28,585 bases of DNA from a virus: the IMG/VR virus record IMGVR_UViG_3300018481_001305, positions 1-28,585 of that record; one strand, 5' to 3'. The first letter of the stretch is position 1. Every line of letters begins with the position of its first letter. Positions 1 to 7,608 of this stretch are shown here, in pieces. Under the pieces are notes generated by a model, which was given only the letters and a program-made list of their open reading frames with translations, was not told the origin of the DNA and ran no database searches. The translations under genes were made by a program, and so were the position numbers.

Positions 1-249
1 CGCGACCTAAAGCCTCAGGTCGTCGCCGTCCCGGAGAGCACCGGCGAACCAGTCTTCGAGAGAGTGCCGATGAAAGGGGCCTCGCTCTCGGCCTACCTGA
101 AAGCCATGACGGCACTGATGGTCTCCGAGGGTGATCGTCGGCGGGCGGGCCTGGAGCTGGAACGACCGGACCCGAGCGACGAAGGCGAGGCCAAGGACAG
201 CGACAAAGTCGTCGCGATGGAGAAGTACCGCCAGGCCGCAAAGGGGTAG
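1..249 (+). CDS. Probable terminase small subunit, C-terminal part (5' end outside window)
   Basis: The reading frame is open from base 1 to the TAG at 247-249 and shows 82 residues, so the gene almost certainly begins upstream of the window. A GTG at 64 is an internal start candidate but has no clear ribosome binding site. The visible part is charged, with a helix-like stretch (SLSAYLKAMTALM) followed by an Arg/Glu/Asp-rich tail and no catalytic motif. The gene ends 6 bases before the large terminase gene. Position directly upstream of terL is the usual place for the small terminase subunit, which binds the packaging site and stimulates the motor. The assignment rests mainly on position; a small head-module protein of unknown function is the alternative. 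Confidence 0.55.
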   Translation, partial: RDLKPQVVAVPESTGEPVFERVPMKGASLSAYLKAMTALMVSEGDRRRAGLELERPDPSDEGEAKDSDKVVAMEKYRQAAKG

Positions 250-255
250 CGCCCC

Positions 256-1908
256 ATGACACCGACCGCCGAGCTCGGGGTGCCGGTCTCGCTCGGACCA
301 ACCTGGAGAAAACTAGAGGGCGGTGACTGGGATCTCCCCGCTGAGAATCGGACTCTTGGCTGGCAAGTTCTCGCCTGGACCTTCGAGTATCTGAGACTGC
401 CCGATGGCCCTGGAGCCGGCGACCCTTGGGTCTACACGGATGAGCAAATGCGCTTCATCCTGCACTGGTTCGCGGTCGATGACCAGGGGCGCTGGGTCTA
501 CCGCGACGGGATGCTGCGCCGGGTCAAGGGATGGGGCAAGGATCCGGTTGGCGCCACCTTGTGCGCCGTCGAGTTCGTCGGGCCCTGCCGCTTCGACGGC
601 TGGGATGCGAACGGCGATCCGGTCGCAGCTCCCCATCCAGCGTCCTGGGTTCTGACTGCGGCGGTCTCCCAGGATCAGACGCGGAACACGATGACGCTGT
701 TCCCCTCGCTGCTCTCCTCGGCACTGATCGACGAGGAGTCGATCGACATCGGCAAAGAGGTCATCTACGCCAACCGCGGCCGACGTCGACTCGACGCCGT
801 TACCTCCTCGCCCCGCGCGCTTGAGGGACCGCGCTCGACGTTCACTCTCAAGAACGAGACGCAGCACTGGCTTGCGGCGAACGAGGGCCACAAGATGGCT
901 GAGGTCATCAACCGCAACCTCGTCAAGGCCCGTGGTGGTTCGGCGCGGTCGCTGGCTATCTCCAACGCTCACATGCCCGGCGAGGACTCCGATGCCGAGC
1001 ACGACTGGGAAGCCTGGCAGCAGATCGAACAGGGCCGGACGAAAGCGAAGGGCTTTCTCTACGACTCGCTAGAGGCGCCGGCGGGGACCGACCTCGCAGA
1101 CGAGGAGCAGTTGCGGGCTGGTCTGCAGGCAGCCCGGGGCGACTCGCACTGGCTCGACGAGGACCGGCATGTCGAGGAGATTTACGACCCTCGCAACAGT
1201 CCGAGCACGTCTCGCCGCTTCTACCTCAACCAGATCGTCGCCGCCGAGGACGCTTGGATTGACCCCTTCCAGTACGACGCCCTTGGCCCGCAGGGAGACG
1301 AGACGGCAGAGCCGCTTGAGGACGGCGACGAAATCGCGCTCGGGCTCGACCCTTCGAAGTCCGACGACCACACGGTCTTGACGGCCGTTCGAATCGAGGA
1401 TGGCTACACGGTCACGCTCCGGGCTTGGGACCCGACGAAGCACGGCGGCGAAATTCCTCGCGACCAGCTTGACGAGGCAGTCGACGCCGCCCACGAGAAA
1501 TACCGGGTCGTCGGCTTCCGCTCCGACCTTCACCCGCTGGAGTCCTATGTCGACAAGTGGGCCGAGAAGTACGGCCGCAGCTACGTGGTCAAGGCGTCTC
1601 CGAAGCACGCGATCGCTTGGGACATGCGGGCGCTGAAGAAGGAGACGACGATCGAGGTCGAGCGTCTCTACGACGAGATTGTCGAGGGCGCATTCCGCCA
1701 CGACGGGCACCCGCTGGTTCGCCAGCACTTCCACAACGCCCGCCGGCGACCCGACCAGTGGGGCGTCTCTGTGGGCAAGGAGCACCGAGAGTCGGCCCGC
1801 AAGGTCGACGGAGTCTTTTCGACCGTCCTGGCGAGAAGCGCTCGCCGAGCGGTGCTGATGAAACGCGGGCGCCGCGGCAAGGCGAAGGTGACCGTCCACG
1901 CTGGTTGA
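256..1908 (+). CDS. terL: Terminase large subunit (DNA packaging ATPase/nuclease)
   Basis: This 550-residue protein has the length and order of an actinophage-type TerL. The N-terminal ATPase part carries a degenerate Walker A loop around residues 88-97 (RRVKGWGKDP), in which the usual Lys-Ser/Thr end is Lys-Asp, and a Walker-B-like acidic segment ETQHW at 201-205 after a beta-strand-like TFTLKN. The C-terminal nuclease part begins with ALGLDPSKSDDHT near residue 361, where the Asp is a likely metal ligand, and ends with a conserved-looking HDGHPLVRQH segment and the KVDG motif. It would translocate DNA into the prohead at the portal and cut concatemers. The start is ATG at 256; an upstream in-frame alternative was not needed. 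It lies between the small terminase candidate and the portal gene, as expected. Confidence 0.92.
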   Translation: MTPTAELGVPVSLGPTWRKLEGGDWDLPAENRTLGWQVLAWTFEYLRLPDGPGAGDPWVYTDEQMRFILHWFAVDDQGRWVYRDGMLRRVKGWGKDPVGATLCAVEFVGPCRFDGWDANGDPVAAPHPASWVLTAAVSQDQTRNTMTLFPSLLSSALIDEESIDIGKEVIYANRGRRRLDAVTSSPRALEGPRSTFTLKNETQHWLAANEGHKMAEVINRNLVKARGGSARSLAISNAHMPGEDSDAEHDWEAWQQIEQGRTKAKGFLYDSLEAPAGTDLADEEQLRAGLQAARGDSHWLDEDRHVEEIYDPRNSPSTSRRFYLNQIVAAEDAWIDPFQYDALGPQGDETAEPLEDGDEIALGLDPSKSDDHTVLTAVRIEDGYTVTLRAWDPTKHGGEIPRDQLDEAVDAAHEKYRVVGFRSDLHPLESYVDKWAEKYGRSYVVKASPKHAIAWDMRALKKETTIEVERLYDEIVEGAFRHDGHPLVRQHFHNARRRPDQWGVSVGKEHRESARKVDGVFSTVLARSARRAVLMKRGRRGKAKVTVHAG

Positions 1909-1909
1909 G

Positions 1910-1918
1910 AGGAGGTGA
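1910..1918 (+). promoter_or_regulatory. Strong ribosome binding site of the portal gene
   Basis: AGGAGGTGA lies just after the terL stop and 4 bases before TTG at 1923. It is a near-full match to the 16S rRNA 3' end and is what fixes TTG 1923 as the portal start, although the same frame stays open several hundred bases upstream inside terL. Confidence 0.85.
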
Positions 1919-1922
1919 CGAA

Positions 1923-3284
1923 TTGGCGCAAGGCAAGCTGCTGAAGTCAGGGCAGGCCGTGGACCAGGTGAAGGAGTTGCACGGGCTGCACCTGGCTGAG
2001 CGCCAAGACCTCGACCACCTCCGTCGCTATTGGAAGGGCCGCCAGAAACTCCCCGCTGTGATCCCCGTCGGGACGCCCGGCGAGGTGAAGGTGATGGCCC
2101 GCAGCTCGCGGGTCAACATCATGTCGATCGTCATCAACTCGCTCGTACAGGCCACGTACGTGGACGGCTACCGAGCGAAGGGCGATGCTGAGAACCAGGC
2201 TGTCTGGAACGCCTGGCAGGCGAACCGGATGGACGCCCGTCAGTCTGCGATCCACCGCGCCGCGTACGCATACGGAGTCTCCTATGCGGTGGTGCTGCCG
2301 GGCGATCCCGAGCCAATCATCCGGGGAGTCTCGCCCCGCACCGGCACCGCCATCTACGGCGAGGACCCCGACTGGCCGATGTGGTTCCTCGAGAAGGCTG
2401 ACAACGGGCTGTGGAAGCTGTTGGATGACAAGGCCACGTACTTCGTGCAGTACGAGCCCGACCAGTCGAAGCCCGCCGAGTTCATCGAAGCGCGGGAGCA
2501 CAATCTCGGCGTCACGCCGGTTATCCGCTACCTCGATGAGCATGACCTGGATGACGAAGATGAGATCTCGCCGGAAGACGGAGAGCGCTACGCGCTGACT
2601 CGCGGGCAGGTTGCGCCGCTCATGCCGCTGCAGGACCAGATCGACCTCACCACCTTCGCCCTCCAGATCGCGCAGCACTACTCCGGCTTCCGCCAGCGCT
2701 ACATCATCGGCTGGACCGCCGACAACGAGGCGGAAACGCTCAAGGTGGGAGCGGCCCGGGTGATGGCCCTCAAAAGCGAGGATCCTGAGGGCAACAAGGA
2801 CATCAAGGTTGGGGACTTCGCCCAGACTGACCTTCGCGGCTTCATCGAATCGCGAGAGGCGACGATGCGCCACGTCGCCACGCTCTCGCAGACGCCGGTC
2901 CACGAGGTGATCGGGGACCTGGCGAATCCGCCGGCTGCCGAGGCTTTGGTCGCCATCGACGGCAGCCGCAACCGCAAGGTCGGAGAACGGCACAGCAGCC
3001 TTGGGGAGAGTCATGAGCAGACGTTTTCACTGGTCGCTCGCGCGAAGAACATCAGCGTCTCCGACGATGCCGAGGTCAAATGGCGGGACACGTCCGCTCG
3101 TGCCTTCACGTCGACCATCGAGGGCCTAGCGATGGTTGCCGAAAAACTGCAGGTTCCGGCCGACCAACTTTGGGAGCGCATCCCCGACGTCACCAAACCG
3201 GAGCTCGACCGCTGGAGGGAGTCGGCGCAGCAGGAGTCCGCCTTCGATCGCCTCACCGCAGCACTCGACCGCCAGGGGGCGTAG
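1923..3284 (+). CDS. Portal protein (SPP1 gp6-like family)
   Basis: The product is 453 residues from the TTG at 1923. The frame continues open upstream but that part is antiphase to terL and has no ribosome site. The early region contains the segment SRVNIMSIVINSLVQATYV (about residues 62-80) followed by W-x-A-N-R-M-D and a helix ending YGVSYAVVLPGD (about 95-127), a pattern typical of Gp6-like portals of actinophages. A central part with PLQDQIDLTTF (about residue 240) and a C-terminal acidic helical region follow. The portal forms the dodecameric ring at one capsid vertex through which DNA is packaged, and it is the nucleus of head assembly. The next gene starts on the base after its stop codon, so the two are translationally coupled. 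Confidence 0.9.
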   Translation: MAQGKLLKSGQAVDQVKELHGLHLAERQDLDHLRRYWKGRQKLPAVIPVGTPGEVKVMARSSRVNIMSIVINSLVQATYVDGYRAKGDAENQAVWNAWQANRMDARQSAIHRAAYAYGVSYAVVLPGDPEPIIRGVSPRTGTAIYGEDPDWPMWFLEKADNGLWKLLDDKATYFVQYEPDQSKPAEFIEAREHNLGVTPVIRYLDEHDLDDEDEISPEDGERYALTRGQVAPLMPLQDQIDLTTFALQIAQHYSGFRQRYIIGWTADNEAETLKVGAARVMALKSEDPEGNKDIKVGDFAQTDLRGFIESREATMRHVATLSQTPVHEVIGDLANPPAAEALVAIDGSRNRKVGERHSSLGESHEQTFSLVARAKNISVSDDAEVKWRDTSARAFTSTIEGLAMVAEKLQVPADQLWERIPDVTKPELDRWRESAQQESAFDRLTAALDRQGA

Positions 3285-4049
3285 GTGGCGAGCTCGGAGG
3301 CCGGGCGCCTGCTCACCGAGCGCCACAGGCAGGCCCAGCTTCAGGTCCGCGCTCGTGCTCTTCGGGACTACGTTCGTCTCTGGCCGATCTGGGAAGGTGA
3401 CGAGGATTCCTTCGCCCAGATGGTTGCGGCGTCGCTCGTGATCGTCCGCGGTTACAGCGCCCTTTCTGCGACCTTGGCCGGCAGTTACTTCACGAGCTAC
3501 CGCTTGGCCGAGGGGGTTCGCGGAGAGGCAGTCCCACGACTCGCCGGTCCAATCGACGAGGGGAAGGTGACCGCTGGTCTGATCGTCACGGGACGCGATG
3601 CGGTCGCTGGTGCCCTCGATGCCGGTCGGCCAGCTGACGAGGCGCGGGAGACCGCACTGGTTCGTACCTCTGGCAGCATCACCCGCCAGGTCCTCAATGG
3701 GGGCCGTGAGACGGTCCTGCGTTCTGTCGTCGAGGACAAAGAGGCCCTGGGTTGGGGTCGCGTCACCGATGGGGATCCCTGCGCCTTTTGCGCCATGCTC
3801 GCTGGCCGCGGTCCCGTCTACGAAGAGGACACCGTCGACTTCGAGGCTCACGACGAATGCGGCTGCGGCGCCGAGCCCGTGTATTTCCGAGACGCCCCCT
3901 GGCCAGGTCGCGCCCGCGAGTTCCACGACATGTACGACGAAGCCCTGATGCAGGCCCGCCAGGACGGCACGATGGCCACTGGGACCAGCAACAACCTGCT
4001 CAACACCTTCCGCCGGCACTACGACCGTCAGCGCGCAGCGCAGCGGTAG
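3285..4049 (+). CDS. MuF-like minor head protein (VG15-type)
   Basis: This is a 254-residue protein starting at GTG 3285, directly after the portal stop. The N-terminal two thirds are helical. Around residues 155-200 there is the cysteine motif of this actinophage family: GW-x-R-V-x-D-G-D-P-C-A-F-C-A-M-L (C166, C169), then GPVY, then H189, C192 and C194 in AHDECGCGAEPVY. Known relatives sit next to the portal and are injected or internal head proteins; some annotations call them capsid maturation proteases, but no protease active site is evident here. The Cys/His cluster could bind a metal ion (inference). Position after the portal and before the scaffold supports the assignment. Confidence 0.85.
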   Translation: MASSEAGRLLTERHRQAQLQVRARALRDYVRLWPIWEGDEDSFAQMVAASLVIVRGYSALSATLAGSYFTSYRLAEGVRGEAVPRLAGPIDEGKVTAGLIVTGRDAVAGALDAGRPADEARETALVRTSGSITRQVLNGGRETVLRSVVEDKEALGWGRVTDGDPCAFCAMLAGRGPVYEEDTVDFEAHDECGCGAEPVYFRDAPWPGRAREFHDMYDEALMQARQDGTMATGTSNNLLNTFRRHYDRQRAAQR

Positions 4050-4061
4050 CCGGCTTCGACT

Positions 4062-4078
4062 TCGCGCAGAACGCGCGA
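4062..4078 (+). other. Small inverted repeat between minor head and scaffold genes
   Basis: TCGCGC (4062-4067) and GCGCGA (4073-4078) form a 6-bp GC-rich stem with a 5-base loop, 13 bases after the MuF-like stop codon and ahead of the scaffold ribosome site. The rest of the 108-base gap contains further weak GC-rich inverted repeats. It has no T-run. It may be a weak terminator or an mRNA-stability element; there is no direct evidence for either. Confidence 0.35.
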
Positions 4079-4157
4079 GTCCGTAGCGCATCGACCCGAA
4101 CGGGACGGAGCGCGAACCCGTGCACCCGAAGGGGCGCACCCAATCGAAGGAGGCCGA

Positions 4158-4736
4158 ATGGCCGAGGAAGAGACCACGACCGAGGAGACCACCGAGGTCG
4201 AGGAGACCGAGGAGGCGACTGAAGAGTCGACTACCGAGGAGACCGAGGAGGAGTCCGACGAGGTCACGGCTGACGATGACTGGAAGGCCAAATCTCGGAA
4301 GAACGAGAGCAAGGCCGAGAAGGCACTGAAGCGGGCCGAAAAGGCCGAGGCCGAAGTCAAAAAACACCAAGACGCCAAGAAATCGGAGAGCGAGAAACTC
4401 ACCGATCGAGCCACGATCGCAGAGAAGGAGGCGGCCGCGGCGAAAGCCGAGGCAGCGAAGCTCCGCGTGGCGATCAAGTACGACCTCAGCGAGGAGGATC
4501 TCGACTTCCTCGGCAGTGGCGATGAGGAGGAAATCGAGGAGCGGGCGGAGCGGCTTTCAAAGCGCCTGAGCCCCAAGAAGGCCGATGAGGAGACCGAGGA
4601 GGAGTCCGACGAGGACAAGCCCGAGGTCAGGCGTCGGCCCACCGAGAGAACGAAGCGCACCGGCGCGACGTCTCGCAAGGAGCCTGACGAGATGGACCCG
4701 GACAAGTTGGCCGGTTCCGTCCCGCGGAGCTTCTAA
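4158..4736 (+). CDS. Capsid scaffolding protein
   Basis: This 192-residue protein is extremely acidic at its N-terminus (residues 1-38, mostly Glu, Thr and Asp). A Lys/Glu/Ala-rich helix that should form a coiled coil follows (about residues 45-110), then a second acidic patch, and the C-terminus is basic then ends VPRSF. Acidic and coiled-coil composition, size and position between the minor head gene and the capsid gene match phage scaffolds, which direct capsid protein assembly and then leave. GAAGGAGG at 4146-4153 precedes ATG 4158. The acidic motif EETEEESDE is encoded twice by an exact 28-base repeat. No protease gene is nearby, so the scaffold may be expelled intact as in P22-like assembly (inference). 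Confidence 0.85.
   Translation: MAEEETTTEETTEVEETEEATEESTTEETEEESDEVTADDDWKAKSRKNESKAEKALKRAEKAEAEVKKHQDAKKSESEKLTDRATIAEKEAAAAKAEAAKLRVAIKYDLSEEDLDFLGSGDEEEIEERAERLSKRLSPKKADEETEEESDEDKPEVRRRPTERTKRTGATSRKEPDEMDPDKLAGSVPRSF
4236..4263 (+). repeat. Exact 28-bp direct repeat, copy 1 (scaffold gene)
   Basis: This copy is identical to 4587-4614 and in the same reading frame, encoding EETEEESDE. It lies in the N-terminal acidic part of the scaffold gene. Confidence 0.9.
4587..4614 (+). repeat. Exact 28-bp direct repeat, copy 2 (scaffold gene)
   Basis: Second copy of the 4236-4263 sequence, 351 bases downstream, encoding the same acidic peptide near the C-terminal end of the scaffold. The spacing is a multiple of three, so recombination between copies would delete 117 codons and keep the frame. 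Confidence 0.9.
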
Positions 4737-4787
4737 ATCCTCTCGCAGTCGGCCCTAGTGGTGGTCGCAGCGAGCACGTCCTACCTG

Positions 4788-4795
4788 AAAAGGAG
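4788..4795 (+). promoter_or_regulatory. Ribosome binding site of the capsid gene
   Basis: AAAAGGAG lies 8 bases before ATG 4804 in a 67-base gap. This is among the better sites in the window, which fits the high expression expected for the capsid protein. Confidence 0.75.
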
Positions 4796-4803
4796 ATCAC
4801 CAC

Positions 4804-5766
4804 ATGGCCAATGAATTCCTCAAGGGCAAGAAGATCGTGTCTCAGGGGCTCGGGCTCCTGAGACGCGAGCTTCTGCTCCCTCGCCTTGTCGTCCGCAAAG
4901 GTCTTGCGGACTTCCAGGGCGCGGAAGACGACACGATCAACATCCGCATTCCCTCGATCCTGAAAGGGCGCGAGTACGAGTGGCGGACGCGGAACGCGAA
5001 AATCGTGACCGACATGCTCAAAGAACTGTCGATTCCGATCACGCTCAACAAACATCCCTACAACGCGGTCGGTATCACCGACGAGGAGGCGACGCTTGAT
5101 ATCGCCTCCTGGGGTGAGCAGGTGGCTCGCCCGCAGATCGAAGCTGTGGCGGAAAAGCTGGAGTCCTACATCGCGGTCGCGATGGAGGAAGCCAACTACC
5201 GTCACGAAGTCACCTTCGAGGCGCCGGACCCGGAAGACGAGAACAGCTTCGCCTTCTACAACGCGGTGGTCGACGCACGTCAGCACCTGAATCAGGAGAA
5301 CGTTCCCCCGCAGGGGCGCAAGATCCTGCTCGGGGCGAACGTCGAGGCAGCGGCGCTGCGCTCGAAGCACCTGGTCAAGGCGGACGAGTCGGGCACCGAC
5401 GACACGCTGCGTGAAGCCAAGATCGGCCGGATCCTCGGGTTCGACGTGATCGGCAACTGCAACTCGGTCGATCCGGACTTCGCTGTCGCGATGTCCCCGA
5501 CCGCGTTTGCACTCGGCAACGTGGCCCCGGTCGTTCCCGGCGGGGCGAAAGACGGGGCGACGATGGTCCACGATTCGCTCGCGATGCGCTGGATTCGGGA
5601 CTACGACTCCGACTACCTGCGCGATCGTTCGGTCTACTCGGCCTTCGCCGGGGCGACCAGCGTCGAGGACGGTCGCATCCTCGACGTGGAGAGCGAAGAC
5701 TTCGGTGAGCTGACCGAAGAGAACGTGCGCGCGGTGAAGATCGACTTCACCGGGGTGGGCTCCTAA
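4804..5766 (+). CDS. Major capsid protein (HK97 fold, P22-coat-like group)
   Basis: The product has 320 residues and starts at ATG 4804. The N-terminus lacks the long delta domain seen in self-scaffolding HK97-type capsid proteins, which fits the separate scaffold gene upstream. The segment DDTINIRIPSILKGREYEW (about residues 40-60) and the following KELSIPITLNKHPYNAVGITDEEATLDI strand region resemble the P22 coat-like capsid proteins of actinophages. A long helix with Q-V-A-R-P-Q-I-E-A-V-A-E-K-L-E follows (about residues 108-122). Downstream, GRKILLGANVEAAAL, then GFDVIGNCNSVDPDFAVAMSPTAFAL, match the A-domain order. The gene is followed within 16 bases by a strong hairpin terminator, typical for a highly expressed head gene. 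Confidence 0.9.
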   Translation: MANEFLKGKKIVSQGLGLLRRELLLPRLVVRKGLADFQGAEDDTINIRIPSILKGREYEWRTRNAKIVTDMLKELSIPITLNKHPYNAVGITDEEATLDIASWGEQVARPQIEAVAEKLESYIAVAMEEANYRHEVTFEAPDPEDENSFAFYNAVVDARQHLNQENVPPQGRKILLGANVEAAALRSKHLVKADESGTDDTLREAKIGRILGFDVIGNCNSVDPDFAVAMSPTAFALGNVAPVVPGGAKDGATMVHDSLAMRWIRDYDSDYLRDRSVYSAFAGATSVEDGRILDVESEDFGELTEENVRAVKIDFTGVGS

Positions 5767-5781
5767 CCGGAGCTGAGGAAT

Positions 5782-5813
5782 CGGGGGCTGGTCGCCAAGG
5801 CGGTCGGCCCCCG
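5782..5813 (+). terminator. Strong hairpin terminator after the capsid gene
   Basis: CGGGGGC (5782-5788) pairs with GCCCCCG (5807-5813). The 18 bases between them continue the helix by about seven further pairs, three of them G-U, leaving a four-base loop CAAG. The stem is therefore about 14 bp. It is followed by CTTTCG rather than a full U-run, as is common in high-GC bacteria. Its likely role is to limit read-through from the capsid gene into the connector genes. It also lies where the next gene would have its ribosome site. Confidence 0.75.
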
Positions 5814-5825
5814 CTTTCGCCTGCC

Positions 5826-6269
5826 ATGGCACTCGCGACCAAAGAGGACTTCGAGCTTCGCCACGGGCCTGTGCTCGAGGACGAAGAGAAACGGGTGGCG
5901 GCGCTTCTCGATGACGCCACCGCACTGATCGAAGCGGAGCTTGCTGGGCTGGACGTCGATTGGCTCGGCGAGGAACCTGAGGACGACCCGCCGGCCGCAG
6001 TCAAGGCGGTTTGCATCCAGGTTGCCTACCGAGTCTGGAGCAACCCTGACAGCGTTGCGCGGGAGCAACTGGGGGAGGTCGCACGGACTTATCGCGGCAC
6101 CGACCAGGCGGATGCACTCTGGCTGACCTTCAACGAGGCGCGGCTTGTTCGGAAAGCCGCCGGCGCGGGATCAACGCTCCAGTCGCTCACGGTCGAAACG
6201 CCCTATTCGGGGGACCCGGACGAGCCTCACCCGATGGACTTCTGGCCGCTGGAAGAAGAGGGTTCGTGA
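5826..6269 (+). CDS. Head-to-tail adaptor (Gp19/Gp15 / HK97 gp6-like connector)
   Basis: This is a 147-residue acidic protein. The N-terminal MALATKEDFELRHG, a helix with RVAALLDDATALIEAELAGL, the helix PPAAVKAVCIQVAYRVWSNP and the short beta-like tail match the small helical head-tail connectors that form a ring under the portal. No Shine-Dalgarno sequence is visible ahead of ATG 5826; the 12 preceding bases follow directly on the terminator stem. The stop codon overlaps the start of the first glycosyltransferase gene by 4 bases (GTGA), so the structural operon and the sugar cassette are translated as one unit. Confidence 0.8.
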   Translation: MALATKEDFELRHGPVLEDEEKRVAALLDDATALIEAELAGLDVDWLGEEPEDDPPAAVKAVCIQVAYRVWSNPDSVAREQLGEVARTYRGTDQADALWLTFNEARLVRKAAGAGSTLQSLTVETPYSGDPDEPHPMDFWPLEEEGS

Positions 6270-6937
6270 CCGTCGCGATCCTGATCCCGACCCTCGGCCG
6301 TGCCGATGTGCTCGCTCCGCTCGTGGAGAGCTTCCGGGTCACGACCCCACCGGACTTCTACCGGCTCTACTTCGTGGTCGATCGAGACGACGCGGCGACC
6401 CACCAGTCACTTGCGGAGTTCGAGGGCGATCCTGACGTTCAGGTCGACGTTTGTGATGGCACGTACCCCGTCAAGATCTACGCCGGGTGTTGGTTGAGCG
6501 CGGGTGAGGATCTTGTTCTCCCGACCGCCGATGACATCGTGCCTCACCTTGGCTGGTACGAGGCCGCGCTGAAGCACTTCGAGGCCGGCGCGGACGTGGT
6601 CGGCACCAATGACCTGTCGCCTGCTACGCGGGAGGGGCGGATGGTCACGATGCCGATCGTCCGGCGCTCCTACACCGAAGATCCGGGGGCCGCTTGGGAC
6701 GAACACCGATCAGTCTTCCATCGCGGCTACCACCACAACTTTGTCGATCGAGAGCTTTGGGAGCTCGCCTGCCACCGCGGCGTCGCAGTCTTCGAGCCGG
6801 AGTCGGTCATTGAGCACCGCCACCACGGCTGGGGGACTCGGGAGGCTGACGAGACCGACGCCAAGGGGAACCAGCAGGGTTGGGAGCAGGACAAGGCTCT
6901 GTTCGAGAAGCGGAAGGCCCAATGGCTCGCGTCGTAG
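6266..6937 (+). CDS. Glycosyltransferase, GT-A fold (cassette gene 1)
   Basis: This 223-residue protein starts at GTG 6266, overlapping the adaptor stop by 4 bases. The N-terminus VAILIPTLGRADVLAPLVESF is a typical GT2-type nucleotide-binding beta-alpha unit. LPTADDI with D89-D90 stands in the place of the DxD metal and nucleotide-sugar motif. A later GYHHNFVDRELWELA and the segment VIEHRHHGWG match the acceptor-side motifs of phage-encoded GT-A enzymes. It should transfer a sugar from a nucleotide donor to an acceptor in the cytoplasm. The acceptor is unknown: virion protein glycosylation is suggested by its place between head-tail connector genes, while modification of host wall glycan is the alternative. 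It is the first of four overlapping or abutting genes. Confidence 0.8.
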   Translation: MTVAILIPTLGRADVLAPLVESFRVTTPPDFYRLYFVVDRDDAATHQSLAEFEGDPDVQVDVCDGTYPVKIYAGCWLSAGEDLVLPTADDIVPHLGWYEAALKHFEAGADVVGTNDLSPATREGRMVTMPIVRRSYTEDPGAAWDEHRSVFHRGYHHNFVDRELWELACHRGVAVFEPESVIEHRHHGWGTREADETDAKGNQQGWEQDKALFEKRKAQWLAS

Positions 6938-7608
6938 TCCTCGTCCCTCGTCGCCCGGAGCCTTGGCGGGACCAGCTGTGGCGCTATGTCCAACAGGAGA
7001 TAGAGACCGAACTCGACTGGCCGATCTTTGAGGGGGTCGACGCGGGCCAGCAGCCGATGAACCGAGCCGCTGCCAGAAACCGTGCTGCTGGGCAAGCCGG
7101 GGACTGGGAGGTTGCGGTCTTCCTCGACGCCGACACGGTCCCGGACTTCTCGAACCTTCAACGGGCCGTTGAGCTTGTGGGTGAGACCGGGAAGCTGGTC
7201 TGCGCACAGACCGAGTTTCGCTCGCTGAGCCGCGCAGGAACCGAGTTGGTGCTCGCTGGTCAGTGCGACCCGGAGTCGGCGCCAGTGCGGTGGGTCTATC
7301 CGAACCCGAAGTCCTCGTGCATCGCCATCGGTCGAGAGCTCTGGGATCTGGTCGGCGGTTACGACGAGCGCTTCGACGGGTGGGGCTGGGAGGACAGTTC
7401 GATCTTCCACGCTTGCCAGGCGCTGGCCGGCGTCGGGCGCCTGCCGGGCACCTGCCACCACCTATGGCATCCACGGAGCCCGGAGAAGAATCCGGGTCGA
7501 GATGCCTACCGGCGCAATGAGGCGCTCGGCGCCCGCTACAAGGCTGCTCGCAAGGATCCGGATGCGATGCGGGCGATCCTGGCGGAGCCGGGCGGGCAAC
7601 TCGCATGA
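6922..7608 (+). CDS. Glycosyltransferase with galactosyltransferase-like C-terminal motif (cassette gene 2)
   Basis: The product has 228 residues. ATG 6922 is chosen because MARVVVLVPRRPEPW begins the Rossmann-like domain; the gene overlaps its upstream neighbour by 16 bases. D69-A70-D71 (FLDADTVPDF) is a textbook DxD motif. Residues 145-158, GGYDERFDGWGWED, match the signature of the galactosyltransferase C-terminal domain (Glyco_transf_7C type), which binds the acceptor in beta-galactosyl- and N-acetylgalactosaminyl-transferases. HHLWHP near 179-184 is also typical. A hexose or hexosamine transfer is therefore likely, with donor and acceptor unknown. Confidence 0.85.
   Translation: MARVVVLVPRRPEPWRDQLWRYVQQEIETELDWPIFEGVDAGQQPMNRAAARNRAAGQAGDWEVAVFLDADTVPDFSNLQRAVELVGETGKLVCAQTEFRSLSRAGTELVLAGQCDPESAPVRWVYPNPKSSCIAIGRELWDLVGGYDERFDGWGWEDSSIFHACQALAGVGRLPGTCHHLWHPRSPEKNPGRDAYRRNEALGARYKAARKDPDAMRAILAEPGGQLA

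Noticed and set aside
1557-1922. Upstream open extension of the portal frame inside the terminase gene
   Set aside because: It is antiphase to terL, has no ribosome site, and the sequence is arginine- and glycine-rich as in shadow frames. TTG 1923 has a nearly perfect ribosome site.
4627-5925. Reverse open frame of 432 codons opposite the capsid gene
   Set aside because: It crosses the terminator stem and several forward genes, has no ribosome site and no recognisable domain.
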